In this document: positions 16,720 through 24,598 of the stretch, piece by piece
Position numbering within the stretch: position 1 is the stretch's first letter
Layout of the letters: each line of letters starts with the position of its first letter
The notes under the pieces: model-generated
The model's database searches: none
The model's input: only the letters and a program-made list of their open reading frames with translations
What the model was told of the DNA's origin: nothing
Assembly (NCBI GenBank): GCA_003481005.1
Contig: QUKC01000007.1
Coordinates: forward strand, 62,001 to 126,000
Length of the DNA: 64,000 nt
Source: Firmicutes bacterium TM09-10
GTDB lineage: Bacteria; Bacillota; Clostridia; Lachnospirales; Lachnospiraceae
Direction: 5' to 3'
Made by a program: the position numbers and the translations under genes

Positions 16720-17073
16720 ATGACAGTCAGAGAATGCTATGAAAAAATCGGATCTGATTTTGACAAAGTGCTGGAACGTATGGGTAGCGAAGCACTGGTA
16801 AAACGGTTTGCAATAAAATTCCTGGAGGATAAAAGCTTTGAGGAGCTGACCGAGTCCCTGAAAGAAAAGGACGGAGAGTGCGCATTCTGCGCCGCACACA
16901 CCTTAAAGGGCGTCTGCGCCAATCTTGGGCTGGACAGATTATACGAAGCAGACAGCGAGCTGACCGAAAAGCTGCGCGGACGTCAGACCGAGGGCAGCGA
17001 GGAGTTGTATCAGAAAGTGGCAGAAGTGTACGAAACCACAGTAACCGTGCTGAAGGAGCTGGAAAATTTCTGA
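16720..17073 (+). CDS. Hpt (histidine phosphotransfer) domain protein
   Basis: A 117-residue single-domain protein. AAHTLKGVCANLG gives the phosphorylatable His60 in the standard H-x-LKG context of Hpt domains, on a predicted four-helix bundle. It has no kinase or receiver of its own. It lies 39 bases after the GGDEF-REC-HD-GYP gene behind AGGAG and most simply passes phosphate to, or drains it from, that receiver. No cognate histidine kinase is in the window. Confidence 0.88.
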   Translation: MTVRECYEKIGSDFDKVLERMGSEALVKRFAIKFLEDKSFEELTESLKEKDGECAFCAAHTLKGVCANLGLDRLYEADSELTEKLRGRQTEGSEELYQKVAEVYETTVTVLKELENF

Positions 17074-17098
17074 AAATCTTTACAGATAGTGAAGATTG

Positions 17099-17135
17099 AT
17101 CTAAAATAATGGGGAGAAATCTAAAATAGCGGGGA
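17099..17135. repeat. Two 17-bp direct repeats upstream of the polysaccharide locus
   Basis: ATCTAAAATAATGGGGA (17099-17115) and ATCTAAAATAGCGGGGA (17119-17135) differ at two positions and have a 20-bp period, about two helical turns. Such tandem direct repeats often bind response regulators. They lie 26 bases after the Hpt stop codon and about 165 bases before the first glycosyltransferase. Confidence 0.5.
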
Positions 17136-17210
17136 ACAGAAGAAGAAATATGCGTCTCAGGGGAAGAGATGCAGCAGAATCAGAGGATGCGAGGTAGTTG
17201 GGGAATGCAT

Positions 17211-17227
17211 GTTAAGATTCTGTTAAG
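17211..17227. promoter_or_regulatory. GTTAAG direct repeat with 11-bp period (possible PhoB/PhoP-type box)
   Basis: GTTAAG occurs at 17211-17216 and 17222-17227, an 11-bp period, about 70 bases upstream of the first gene of the polysaccharide locus. OmpR/PhoB-family regulators typically bind such hexamer direct repeats. No convincing -35/-10 pair was found in 17136-17298, which may fit an activator-dependent promoter. This is an inference from pattern only. Confidence 0.35.
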
Positions 17228-17298
17228 GAAAAGTGAGAACGATATCACAAAGGGGACATTCTTCTTCTGAAAAAATACAAATGAAAGGGAAGACACAG

Positions 17299-18429
17299 AT
17301 GAAAATTGCAATGATAGGACATAAAGATTTCCCTTCTCGCTCCGGAGGCGTAGAGGTGGTAGTTTATGAACTTTCCACCAGACTTGCAGCCAGAGGGCAT
17401 GAGGTAACCGTGTACAACAGAGGCAGGCAAAAGGGGCATAATGCTTATCTGGAACAGGGCGTCAGGGTCAAGCGGGTTTTTACATTTAAAAAGCAGATTT
17501 TGAATGCCATGGTCTATTCTTTTCTGGCGACATTTGATACAATATTCCATGATTTTGATGTCATCCATTATCATGCGATCGGCCCCTCCGTTCCATTGTT
17601 CCTTGCAAAGCTGTTTGGCAAGCATACGGTATGCACGGTGCATGGCCTGAACTGGAGAAGTGATAAGTGGGGCGGTTTTGCTTCCTTCTATCTCCGTCTG
17701 GGAGAAAAAGTTGCCGCCCGTTTTGCAGATGAAGTAATCGTTCTTTCCGAAGAGGAGAAACAATATTTTCTGCAGAAGTATAATCGGGACTCTATTCTGA
17801 TCCATAATGCAGTGGAACGGATTACGCCGGCTCCCTGTAATGTCATCCGGGAAAAATATGGCCTGGAAAAAGACAGCTATATTCTGTATGTCGGACGGAT
17901 TTCTCCGGAAAAAGGACCCCAGGATCTGCTGGAGGCGTATCAGAAGCTCCGGCTGCAGGAACGATTGGTTCTGGCAGGTCCGATCCCGGAAACAGAATTT
18001 GGAAAAGAAATGACCAAAAGGATTGATGCAGACCCCAGGGTGATCCGTACCGGACTGGTGCAGGGACAAGAGCTCGCTGAGCTGTTTTCCAACTGCAGAC
18101 TGTTTGTCCTTCCGAGTCATACCGAGGGACTTTCCCTTGCCCTTCTGGAGGCAATGTCCTGCGGCGGAAGATGTTTGGTCAGTGATATTCCGGCAAATAC
18201 AGTGATCACCGGACAATACGGGGCAGAGTTTGAGACAGAGAATATTGATTCGCTGGCGGCGGCTCTGTCGAAGGAAGTGACCACTCCAAAGGACGAAGTA
18301 CTGCTGAAGCAGGAAATGGAATATGTCAAAGAAAATTTTGATTATGATGCAGTGATCGAATGGCATGAAGATGTTTACAAATGTGCTCTGAACAGAAAAA
18401 ATGAGAAGCGTTGGGAGCAAAATTGCTGA
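17299..18429 (+). CDS. GT4 family glycosyltransferase
   Basis: A 376-residue GT-B enzyme: an N-terminal acceptor half starting MKIAMIGHKDFPSRSGGVE and a C-terminal nucleotide-sugar half with LYVGRISPEKGP and the E-x7-E motif PSHTEGLSLALLEAMSCG. It should add a sugar to the lipid-linked repeat unit on the cytoplasmic face. The opening segment resembles the rhamnosyl/galactosyl transferases of the Cps2T/RgpA group, but the exact sugar cannot be told. The start at 17299 has AAAGGGA 8 bases upstream. Its stop overlaps the next start (TGATG). It is the first gene of the polysaccharide locus. Confidence 0.88.
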   Translation: MKIAMIGHKDFPSRSGGVEVVVYELSTRLAARGHEVTVYNRGRQKGHNAYLEQGVRVKRVFTFKKQILNAMVYSFLATFDTIFHDFDVIHYHAIGPSVPLFLAKLFGKHTVCTVHGLNWRSDKWGGFASFYLRLGEKVAARFADEVIVLSEEEKQYFLQKYNRDSILIHNAVERITPAPCNVIREKYGLEKDSYILYVGRISPEKGPQDLLEAYQKLRLQERLVLAGPIPETEFGKEMTKRIDADPRVIRTGLVQGQELAELFSNCRLFVLPSHTEGLSLALLEAMSCGGRCLVSDIPANTVITGQYGAEFETENIDSLAAALSKEVTTPKDEVLLKQEMEYVKENFDYDAVIEWHEDVYKCALNRKNEKRWEQNC

Positions 18430-20348
18430 TGAAGAAACAGGATGTGCAGATTTCAATAATTGTACCGATTTATAAGGTGGAAAAGTATCTTGTCCGGTGT
18501 GTAGAATCACTGATGGCGCAGGATTTTTCGTCGTTGGAAATTATTCTTGTAGAGGACGGCAGCCCTGACCGGTGCGGAGAAATTTGTGACAATTATGCAA
18601 AAAAAGATACACGGATTACCGCTTATCATAAACCAAACGGCGGCTTGTCGGATGCCCGCAACTACGGACTGGAGCGGGCCCATGGGGAATATGTCTTATT
18701 TGTAGACAGCGATGACTATCTGGAGCCCGGGGCCTGTGCCAGCTTATGGAAGGAAGCAAGGGCAGGCTTTGCAGATATCATCTTCTCCAAAATGGCACTG
18801 GAGAAACCCTCTGTTGGGATGGCACGGTTTGAAAAGGTGGCAGAGGATCGTTTTCAGTATCATCGTATCTATAGCGGCCCGGCATATCTGATGGGATGTC
18901 TGGAGGGCGGTGCCCTTCGGGTAGAAGTGATCCGGGCCATGTTTCGACGGGATTTTCTTGTCAGAAATGACCTGTATTTTGAGTACGGTATTTTACATGA
19001 AGATGAAGAATTTACACCGAGAGCATTGTTAAAAGCGGAACGGGTCGTGTTGACAGATTGTGTCTATTATCATTATGATAATTCCAGAGGGGATTCCATT
19101 ATGAATTCCACAGCCCTGAACGAAAAAAAAATTACGGACAGGGTGAAGATCTACGATGCACTGAGAAAGCTTTATAAAACAGTAAAGCCCCGGAAGCTGC
19201 GCAGGCTTCTGGAAGATGATTTGTCCTGGAAATATATTGATTGCTATTGTGCCAGTGAACCAAAAAGCAGAAAAAAGCTTGGCGTAAAGAGACTTGTCGT
19301 TTTAAAATGTGCATATAAAGCCAGACGCAGAGCAAAGGCTCTTGTCTTTGCTCTTGCGCCGAACCGTTATGCAAACCGGATGCGGGAACAGGCGCTGGTA
19401 CGCAAGGTACATCAGAGAAGAAGCAGCAGTAAAGCTTTGCCCATAGAGAGAGAACCTGCAAAAAACATAAAACATACGGAAAAGAAAGCCGGAAAAAACA
19501 GATTAAAAAAAGGAATGAAGTTTCTGGCGAAGGTTCTTTTTTTGATCCTGCTTGTGGCAGGCGGACTTGCCAAAAATATTTCCGATAACCGGACGAATTA
19601 TACGGCGGAATTTTATCAGGTCAGCTCCCGAAAGCTGACACACAGTATTCGGGTAGCTTTTCTGACAGATGTGCATTTGCGGGAATACGGAAAGGATAAC
19701 GGCGATCTTGTAGAGGATATAGAAAATCTTTCACCGGATCTGATCCTGCTTGGCGGAGACCTTGTAACGGATACTGTGGATTCTTATGACAATATGATTT
19801 CCCTTTGCCGTCAGCTGTCAGAGCTGGCACCGGTATGCGGTGTGCTGGGCAACCATGAAGATGTGAAGATTTATCATCAGGGAGATGAGGAACTGGTAAA
19901 ACGCTTCGAAGATGCAGGCGTAAAAATCCTGCGGAACGAAGAAGCGTCCTATTGCCTGTATGACAATACGGTCAGTGTGATCGGTATAGAAGGAAAACCG
20001 GAAGATTTTGCAAGCTATGGAGCGAAAGAGTGTATGGAGGCGCAGGAAGCAGAGAACCAATATGATCTGCGCATCTGTATTGCACATGTGCCTACGTATT
20101 TCCCGGAGGAGCTGGAAAATTACAGCTTCGACCTTGGACTTGCAGGACATACCCACGGCGGAATTGTCCGTTTGCCGAAACTGGGCGCTCTTTATTCTGC
20201 GGAAGAAGGACTGTTCCCGGAGTATGGAGGAGGCGTCTATACCCTTGACAACAAAGCGACGCTTATTGTCAGCCGCGGACTGGGAGATTCCGGCAAATGG
20301 CCGAGGATCAATAATGTTCCGGAGCTTTCGGTGATCGATATTAACTAA
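18429..20348 (+). CDS. GT2 glycosyltransferase - membrane helix - metallophosphoesterase fusion
   Basis: One continuous 639-residue frame holds two enzymes. Residues 1 to about 250 are a GT2 domain: ISIIVPIY, VEDG at 41-44, DSDD at 93-96 and HEDEEF at 190-195. A basic linker of about 100 residues leads to a single hydrophobic helix (about 363-382). Residues 406-639 are a calcineurin-like metallophosphoesterase of the YkuE/YaeI type with every metal motif: TDVH 413-416, GGDL 442-445, GNHE 474-477, H553 and GHTHGG 573-578. With basic residues before the helix, the GT should be cytoplasmic and the phosphoesterase outside. It overlaps the GT4 gene at TGATG. The phosphoesterase may trim phosphodiester-linked groups or undecaprenyl-linked glycans; that is inference. 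Confidence 0.88.
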   Translation: MKKQDVQISIIVPIYKVEKYLVRCVESLMAQDFSSLEIILVEDGSPDRCGEICDNYAKKDTRITAYHKPNGGLSDARNYGLERAHGEYVLFVDSDDYLEPGACASLWKEARAGFADIIFSKMALEKPSVGMARFEKVAEDRFQYHRIYSGPAYLMGCLEGGALRVEVIRAMFRRDFLVRNDLYFEYGILHEDEEFTPRALLKAERVVLTDCVYYHYDNSRGDSIMNSTALNEKKITDRVKIYDALRKLYKTVKPRKLRRLLEDDLSWKYIDCYCASEPKSRKKLGVKRLVVLKCAYKARRRAKALVFALAPNRYANRMREQALVRKVHQRRSSSKALPIEREPAKNIKHTEKKAGKNRLKKGMKFLAKVLFLILLVAGGLAKNISDNRTNYTAEFYQVSSRKLTHSIRVAFLTDVHLREYGKDNGDLVEDIENLSPDLILLGGDLVTDTVDSYDNMISLCRQLSELAPVCGVLGNHEDVKIYHQGDEELVKRFEDAGVKILRNEEASYCLYDNTVSVIGIEGKPEDFASYGAKECMEAQEAENQYDLRICIAHVPTYFPEELENYSFDLGLAGHTHGGIVRLPKLGALYSAEEGLFPEYGGGVYTLDNKATLIVSRGLGDSGKWPRINNVPELSVIDIN

Positions 20349-20378
20349 ACCTTCCAATGCCGTAAGTAGGATAGTGCA

Positions 20379-21698
20379 ATGAAAGAAATTAAAGGAAAAG
20401 TGAAAAGAGCAGTTCAGATACTGTGGGAAAACAAATATCGGATGGCATATTATATGCTGATTTTGTGCATTTTGTTTGGAAGCATTCATTATGTGGAAAG
20501 CGGCATTTGGTCCAGCGCGAATATTTCATTTAATTATTCAGAGGCATCTCTGGGCTTAAGCCCGAATAAAACCCGTTTTAACGCCTATGAAATCGTTTCA
20601 GAGGAGGTTATGCAGCGTGCCATCGAAAAAGTTGGTTTGCAGGGAAGCATTTCGGCATCTGAGCTTGCCGGCCATGTCTTCATTACTCCGGAAGGAACGG
20701 GGCATGTGGGCGGAAGTGACGATTACATCAGCACATCCTATAATATCAATCTCAATGCAGACGGACTGGCGCTGAAAAATCGGACAACCATCAGTCTGCT
20801 GAAAAGTATCTGTGAAGCATACCGTGAGTTTTTTCAGGAAAACTACTGCGACAATCAGGACATGTTAAAGGAAAAACTCGAAGTTACAACAGATTGTGAG
20901 CCCTATCTGCGTCTGAATGAGCTGGAGCTTAGGGCAGAATGTATCATGCGGTATTTAAATGCGCGTCTGAGTGAAAATAAGAGCTATGTCGATACTGAAA
21001 ATCCGGATTCGTCTACCAATAACTTCACGACGCTGAGCAAGCAGATCAATAATATTGTGGATTATGATATTCCGAATGTGAAGGCCTACGTGATCGAAGG
21101 AGGGATTGCAAAGGATGCTTCCCTGCTGATCAGCATTCTGGAGTACAAAAACAAAATCGACGATATTGCCGCACAGAAGGAAATGGCATATTATGATGCC
21201 AACAAAAACGGAATTTCCGTATATGAAAAGTCCATGACATCCGTTGTCATGATCCCGACGACAGATGAGATGGAAGAATATTACATGTCCCGGACAAAGA
21301 CTGCAATGGACAATATGGCACGTTCTGCGGACAGCTCGCTGCAGGCAGCGACGGATTATCAGTCGGAAATCGTGGATACCGGTTATGTAGTGGAGAAGAT
21401 GCAGACGGTTACCGATGATGCAGGGCGTCTGAAGGAAGCACAGGATATGATCAACAAGCTGGAAAGCGGAATCAATGAGATTTCGGATCAGCTGTTTATA
21501 TTGGATAAGGCATATATCAGATACAAGTCACAGAACTATGTCTCTTTTACTTATAATAATGCGTCCCTTGTTCAACGAATTAACGTAAAAAAGACAGGAA
21601 TGAAAGCTGCAGCAGTTCTGGCGTTTATGGTGGGCTTGAATTCTCTGAGGAAAGTCAGGAAGAACAGAAAGGGCATAAAGAAAAGTGAAAAAGTTTGA
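20379..21698 (+). CDS. Wzz-like chain-length / co-polymerase membrane protein
   Basis: The 439-residue protein has a membrane helix near residues 23-40, a large extracytoplasmic region rich in helices, and a second hydrophobic segment near 408-422 followed by a basic tail. This is the topology of polysaccharide co-polymerases (Wzz/YveK type) that set glycan chain length with Wzy. No kinase domain or Tyr-rich tail is attached. Its 3' end overlaps the next gene by 14 bases, and the two proteins share an NxxYDxxxK-like repeat architecture in the outer region, so they may form a hetero-oligomer. Confidence 0.7.
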   Translation: MKEIKGKVKRAVQILWENKYRMAYYMLILCILFGSIHYVESGIWSSANISFNYSEASLGLSPNKTRFNAYEIVSEEVMQRAIEKVGLQGSISASELAGHVFITPEGTGHVGGSDDYISTSYNINLNADGLALKNRTTISLLKSICEAYREFFQENYCDNQDMLKEKLEVTTDCEPYLRLNELELRAECIMRYLNARLSENKSYVDTENPDSSTNNFTTLSKQINNIVDYDIPNVKAYVIEGGIAKDASLLISILEYKNKIDDIAAQKEMAYYDANKNGISVYEKSMTSVVMIPTTDEMEEYYMSRTKTAMDNMARSADSSLQAATDYQSEIVDTGYVVEKMQTVTDDAGRLKEAQDMINKLESGINEISDQLFILDKAYIRYKSQNYVSFTYNNASLVQRINVKKTGMKAAAVLAFMVGLNSLRKVRKNRKGIKKSEKV

Positions 21699-23511
21699 GA
21701 TTTTGCGATATCTGAAACGTTTCAGTATGCTGATTTTTTTGCTGACGATGGCAGGGGCGGCAATGATTTACCTGTATGCGCAGGGAAAGCAGCAATATAC
21801 AGCATCTGTTGTTTTGAAGTACACAAATGACGGCGTAAAGGACGGCTATGCCCCGGACGGTTCTGAGCTGGATGTGAATGAAATCTATTCCTCTACCGTA
21901 ATTGCACAGGCGATGGATTCCCTTGGAGCATCCGGAAGACTGACGACAGTACGATCGAACTGCAGCGTTACACCGATTATTTCAGAGGAACAGGAGAAGA
22001 TTAACGATGCACTGATCGAAAAGGGAGAAGAAGTCACCTATTTTCCGGATACTTATAAGGTGAGTCTGGTAGTGGATGGAAAGCTGGGCGGCAGTTATGC
22101 ACGCAATATGCTGGATGCGATCATGCAGAGCTACTGTACCTATTATACGGAAAAATATGTGGAGCAGAAGCTGTCCCTGAATCCGTCCAGGAATCTTCTG
22201 GATAACGGTTATGATTATTATGAATGTGTCCGTATCCTCGAAAACGATACCAACGATATGCATGATTTCCTGCTGGCAAAGCGGGAAAGCTACCCGAACT
22301 TCAGATCCTCCCAGACAGGCTATACGTACAAAGATCTCTGTGCGATTTATTCTGAACTGAAAAAATATGAGATCCCGAAGCTGTATGCATATGTTCTGGA
22401 TGGACCGCAGATACGGGATGGTAAGATCCTGCAGGAATTTATTGCAAACAGCATTGCGGATTCCCAGAACAGTGAAGCGGTTGGAGCACAGCAGCGCAGC
22501 GAGATCGAAAGGCTGATCGCTTCCTATGTGGAAAAGAATGCCGGAATTCTGAAGAGCTATTTTACAGAGGGCGGAGATAATGTTTCGTCTAATTATATTC
22601 TGGGAACCATCGAGGATGCAGGAGCCGGTGAAAAGGCGATCACAACCTACGATAACCTGATCCTTGAGCTGGTCGGAATTGATAAGACCATCGCGGCAGA
22701 CAAGATCGACCGTCAGTTTTTGGAAGAGACCCTGACGGCCTTTCAGAACGTGTCCTTTGGCGGAACAGAGGAAGAGCATGCAAAAATGGAGCAGATGATC
22801 AATGATTATGAGAACGAGCTCCAGGAATATTACGAAATCGTCAATACCAGCAGTAAGGAATTGAATCTGTATATCAGTGCGGATTATCTGAAAATGGTCA
22901 GCTCTGTCCGCGTAGCGCCTTCGATCAATATCAAGCTCTATATTATGCTCGCGCTGGTATTGTTTTTCGTGATCGGCTGCTGCGGAGCAGTCCTTTTGGG
23001 ACGATTGTCGGATATCGTGGACTATCTGCTCTATATTGACAAAAAAACCGGTATGCCAAACCGGGAAAAGTTAAATATTTATATTGGAGAAATGGCGGGA
23101 AAGGTTCTGCCGGAAGCTTTCACCTGCTTTACTTTGAATCTGGATAATCTGTCCGAACTGACAAAGCGGTTCGGATATACCGTAGGCGATGGCGTGTTAA
23201 AGGATTTCGCCGGACTGGTACAGCTGATGGGAGATACGGAAGGCATGAGAGGATATAATGGAGTTGGCCGCTTTGTTGTATTTTTTGAAGAGTGCAGCAG
23301 CAAAAAGGCAGCAGCCATGATCCGGATCCTGGACAATCAGGTAGAGGAATATAACAGCTTAAATCCGGAATATCCGATCCGTTATACTGCCGCGTGGGCC
23401 ACAACAGAAGAAACAGATACGTATGAAATCCGGGAGCTGCTGCGTCTTTCACAGAAAAAATGGAAGCAGATGGAGAAAGAAAAAAAGGATAAGGCGGAGG
23501 AGGAAACGTGA
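21685..23511 (+). CDS. Wzz-like protein with C-terminal degenerate GGDEF domain
   Basis: The 608-residue product starts at GTG inside the previous gene. Helices at about 13-32 and 417-438 flank an outer region like that of its neighbour (KYEIPKLYAYVLDG matches DYDIPNVKAYVIEG there). After the second helix, residues 450-595 follow the GGDEF fold: DKKTGMPNREKL at 452-463, NLDNLSELTKRFGYTVGD at 485-502, and GYNGVGRFVVFF at 523-534 in place of the catalytic loop. The first metal Asp is Asn485 and GGDEF reads GVGRF, so cyclase activity is unlikely. A role as a cytosolic nucleotide or protein-contact sensor that tunes chain length is plausible but unproven. Confidence 0.85.
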   Translation: MKKFEILRYLKRFSMLIFLLTMAGAAMIYLYAQGKQQYTASVVLKYTNDGVKDGYAPDGSELDVNEIYSSTVIAQAMDSLGASGRLTTVRSNCSVTPIISEEQEKINDALIEKGEEVTYFPDTYKVSLVVDGKLGGSYARNMLDAIMQSYCTYYTEKYVEQKLSLNPSRNLLDNGYDYYECVRILENDTNDMHDFLLAKRESYPNFRSSQTGYTYKDLCAIYSELKKYEIPKLYAYVLDGPQIRDGKILQEFIANSIADSQNSEAVGAQQRSEIERLIASYVEKNAGILKSYFTEGGDNVSSNYILGTIEDAGAGEKAITTYDNLILELVGIDKTIAADKIDRQFLEETLTAFQNVSFGGTEEEHAKMEQMINDYENELQEYYEIVNTSSKELNLYISADYLKMVSSVRVAPSINIKLYIMLALVLFFVIGCCGAVLLGRLSDIVDYLLYIDKKTGMPNREKLNIYIGEMAGKVLPEAFTCFTLNLDNLSELTKRFGYTVGDGVLKDFAGLVQLMGDTEGMRGYNGVGRFVVFFEECSSKKAAAMIRILDNQVEEYNSLNPEYPIRYTAAWATTEETDTYEIRELLRLSQKKWKQMEKEKKDKAEEET

Positions 23512-24563
23512 AGGATAGACGTTTTCATTATGTTGATGCAGCCAGGGGTATTGCGGTGCTCCTGGTTATCTATGGTCATACCTTTCGGGAGAGCATGCGG
23601 GCAGCCTATGCGTGGTGCGATTTTTCCTATGTGCTGGTGTATCGGTTCCATGTCTCGTTGCTGTTTCTGCTCTCCGGTTTGGGGTACGCCCTGACGCTTG
23701 AAAAAAATAAAACCCTGACGGAGTGGCGTTATTTGGGAAAAAAAGCAAAAGCTCTTTTGTTGCCGTGGTTTTCCTATTCCGTCCTGATTTATGTGATGTT
23801 TGTCGCTGCGCAGCTTTTTGCACCGTGCAGGGCGCTTTTGGAAAATACTGCCTATCAGAAAATTCCCCCGGCAAAATACCTGGCTGCGATGCTGAAAAAT
23901 GAAAATCCTTACAGCTTTCATCTTTGGTATCTGCAGACCCTGTTTTTATTTACAGCAGTCACTTTTTTGAAGGATAAGTTTCTTTCAGAGAAGTATGCCA
24001 GAAGGGCAGCAATACTTCTGATTCTGTCACTGCCGGCATTTTATACGTTGTTTTGCAGGGATTGGGTATGGGTTTTCAAGGGATTTTTCCAGAAATATCT
24101 CTTTTTCCTGCTCGGGACGCTGCTTGTACGGGAAAAGGTGGAAAAGAAGGCTGGAATTCTGGCAGCAGTGGGAGCGTGCAGTTTCGCAGCGCTGGTGCTG
24201 GAAATTTGCTTTTTGCCGGTAGAGATTTATGACAATCCTTATATAGATCTAGGGATGTCCTATGTGGATAATGCGATTACGGTCGGCATCTGCCTGGGAA
24301 TTTTGGCGGTATGTATTCTGTGGAACCGGTACCTGGGACGCCTTGCGCAGTTTGGCAGAAATACGATGCGGTACTATCTGTATCATCAGCCGTTTTGCTG
24401 TGCCCTGCTGGGGATGCTTCTGTATGAGAAGCTGCATTTTTCTGCTGTGGCAACGGTTGCAGCCTGTATGGTAAGTGCGATTGCACTGCCCTGGCTGTTC
24501 GGAAAGCTGATCAGGCTTTGTCGACTGGATGACATTTTCAAGAAAATCGGTCTTCCGGCGTAA
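23508..24563 (+). CDS. Acyltransferase-3 family membrane protein
   Basis: A 351-residue multi-helix protein. FHYVDAARGIAVLLVIYGHTF holds the family motif with its membrane-face His, followed by LLFLLSGLGYAL. It resembles the sugar O-acetylases (WecH/OatA-like and fucose O-acetylase groups) that decorate surface glycans. GTG at 23508 overlaps the TGA of the previous gene and is preceded by GGAGGAGGAAAC, so it is translationally coupled to the Wzz-GGDEF gene. It probably acetylates the polymer made by this locus. Confidence 0.83.
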   Translation: MKDRRFHYVDAARGIAVLLVIYGHTFRESMRAAYAWCDFSYVLVYRFHVSLLFLLSGLGYALTLEKNKTLTEWRYLGKKAKALLLPWFSYSVLIYVMFVAAQLFAPCRALLENTAYQKIPPAKYLAAMLKNENPYSFHLWYLQTLFLFTAVTFLKDKFLSEKYARRAAILLILSLPAFYTLFCRDWVWVFKGFFQKYLFFLLGTLLVREKVEKKAGILAAVGACSFAALVLEICFLPVEIYDNPYIDLGMSYVDNAITVGICLGILAVCILWNRYLGRLAQFGRNTMRYYLYHQPFCCALLGMLLYEKLHFSAVATVAACMVSAIALPWLFGKLIRLCRLDDIFKKIGLPA

Positions 24564-24598
24564 CAGACAGGAAAGAGGAAAGGAAAACGATTGGTGCG

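Noticed and set aside
17169..17270. 33-codon frame starting MQQNQRM upstream of the polysaccharide locus
   Set aside because: The purine-rich stretch is only 2-3 bases from the ATG and the peptide shows no coding character; kept as control region.
17245..18510. Minus-strand frame of 421 codons opposite the GT4 gene
   Set aside because: Antisense shadow of a convincing glycosyltransferase; no independent start signal.
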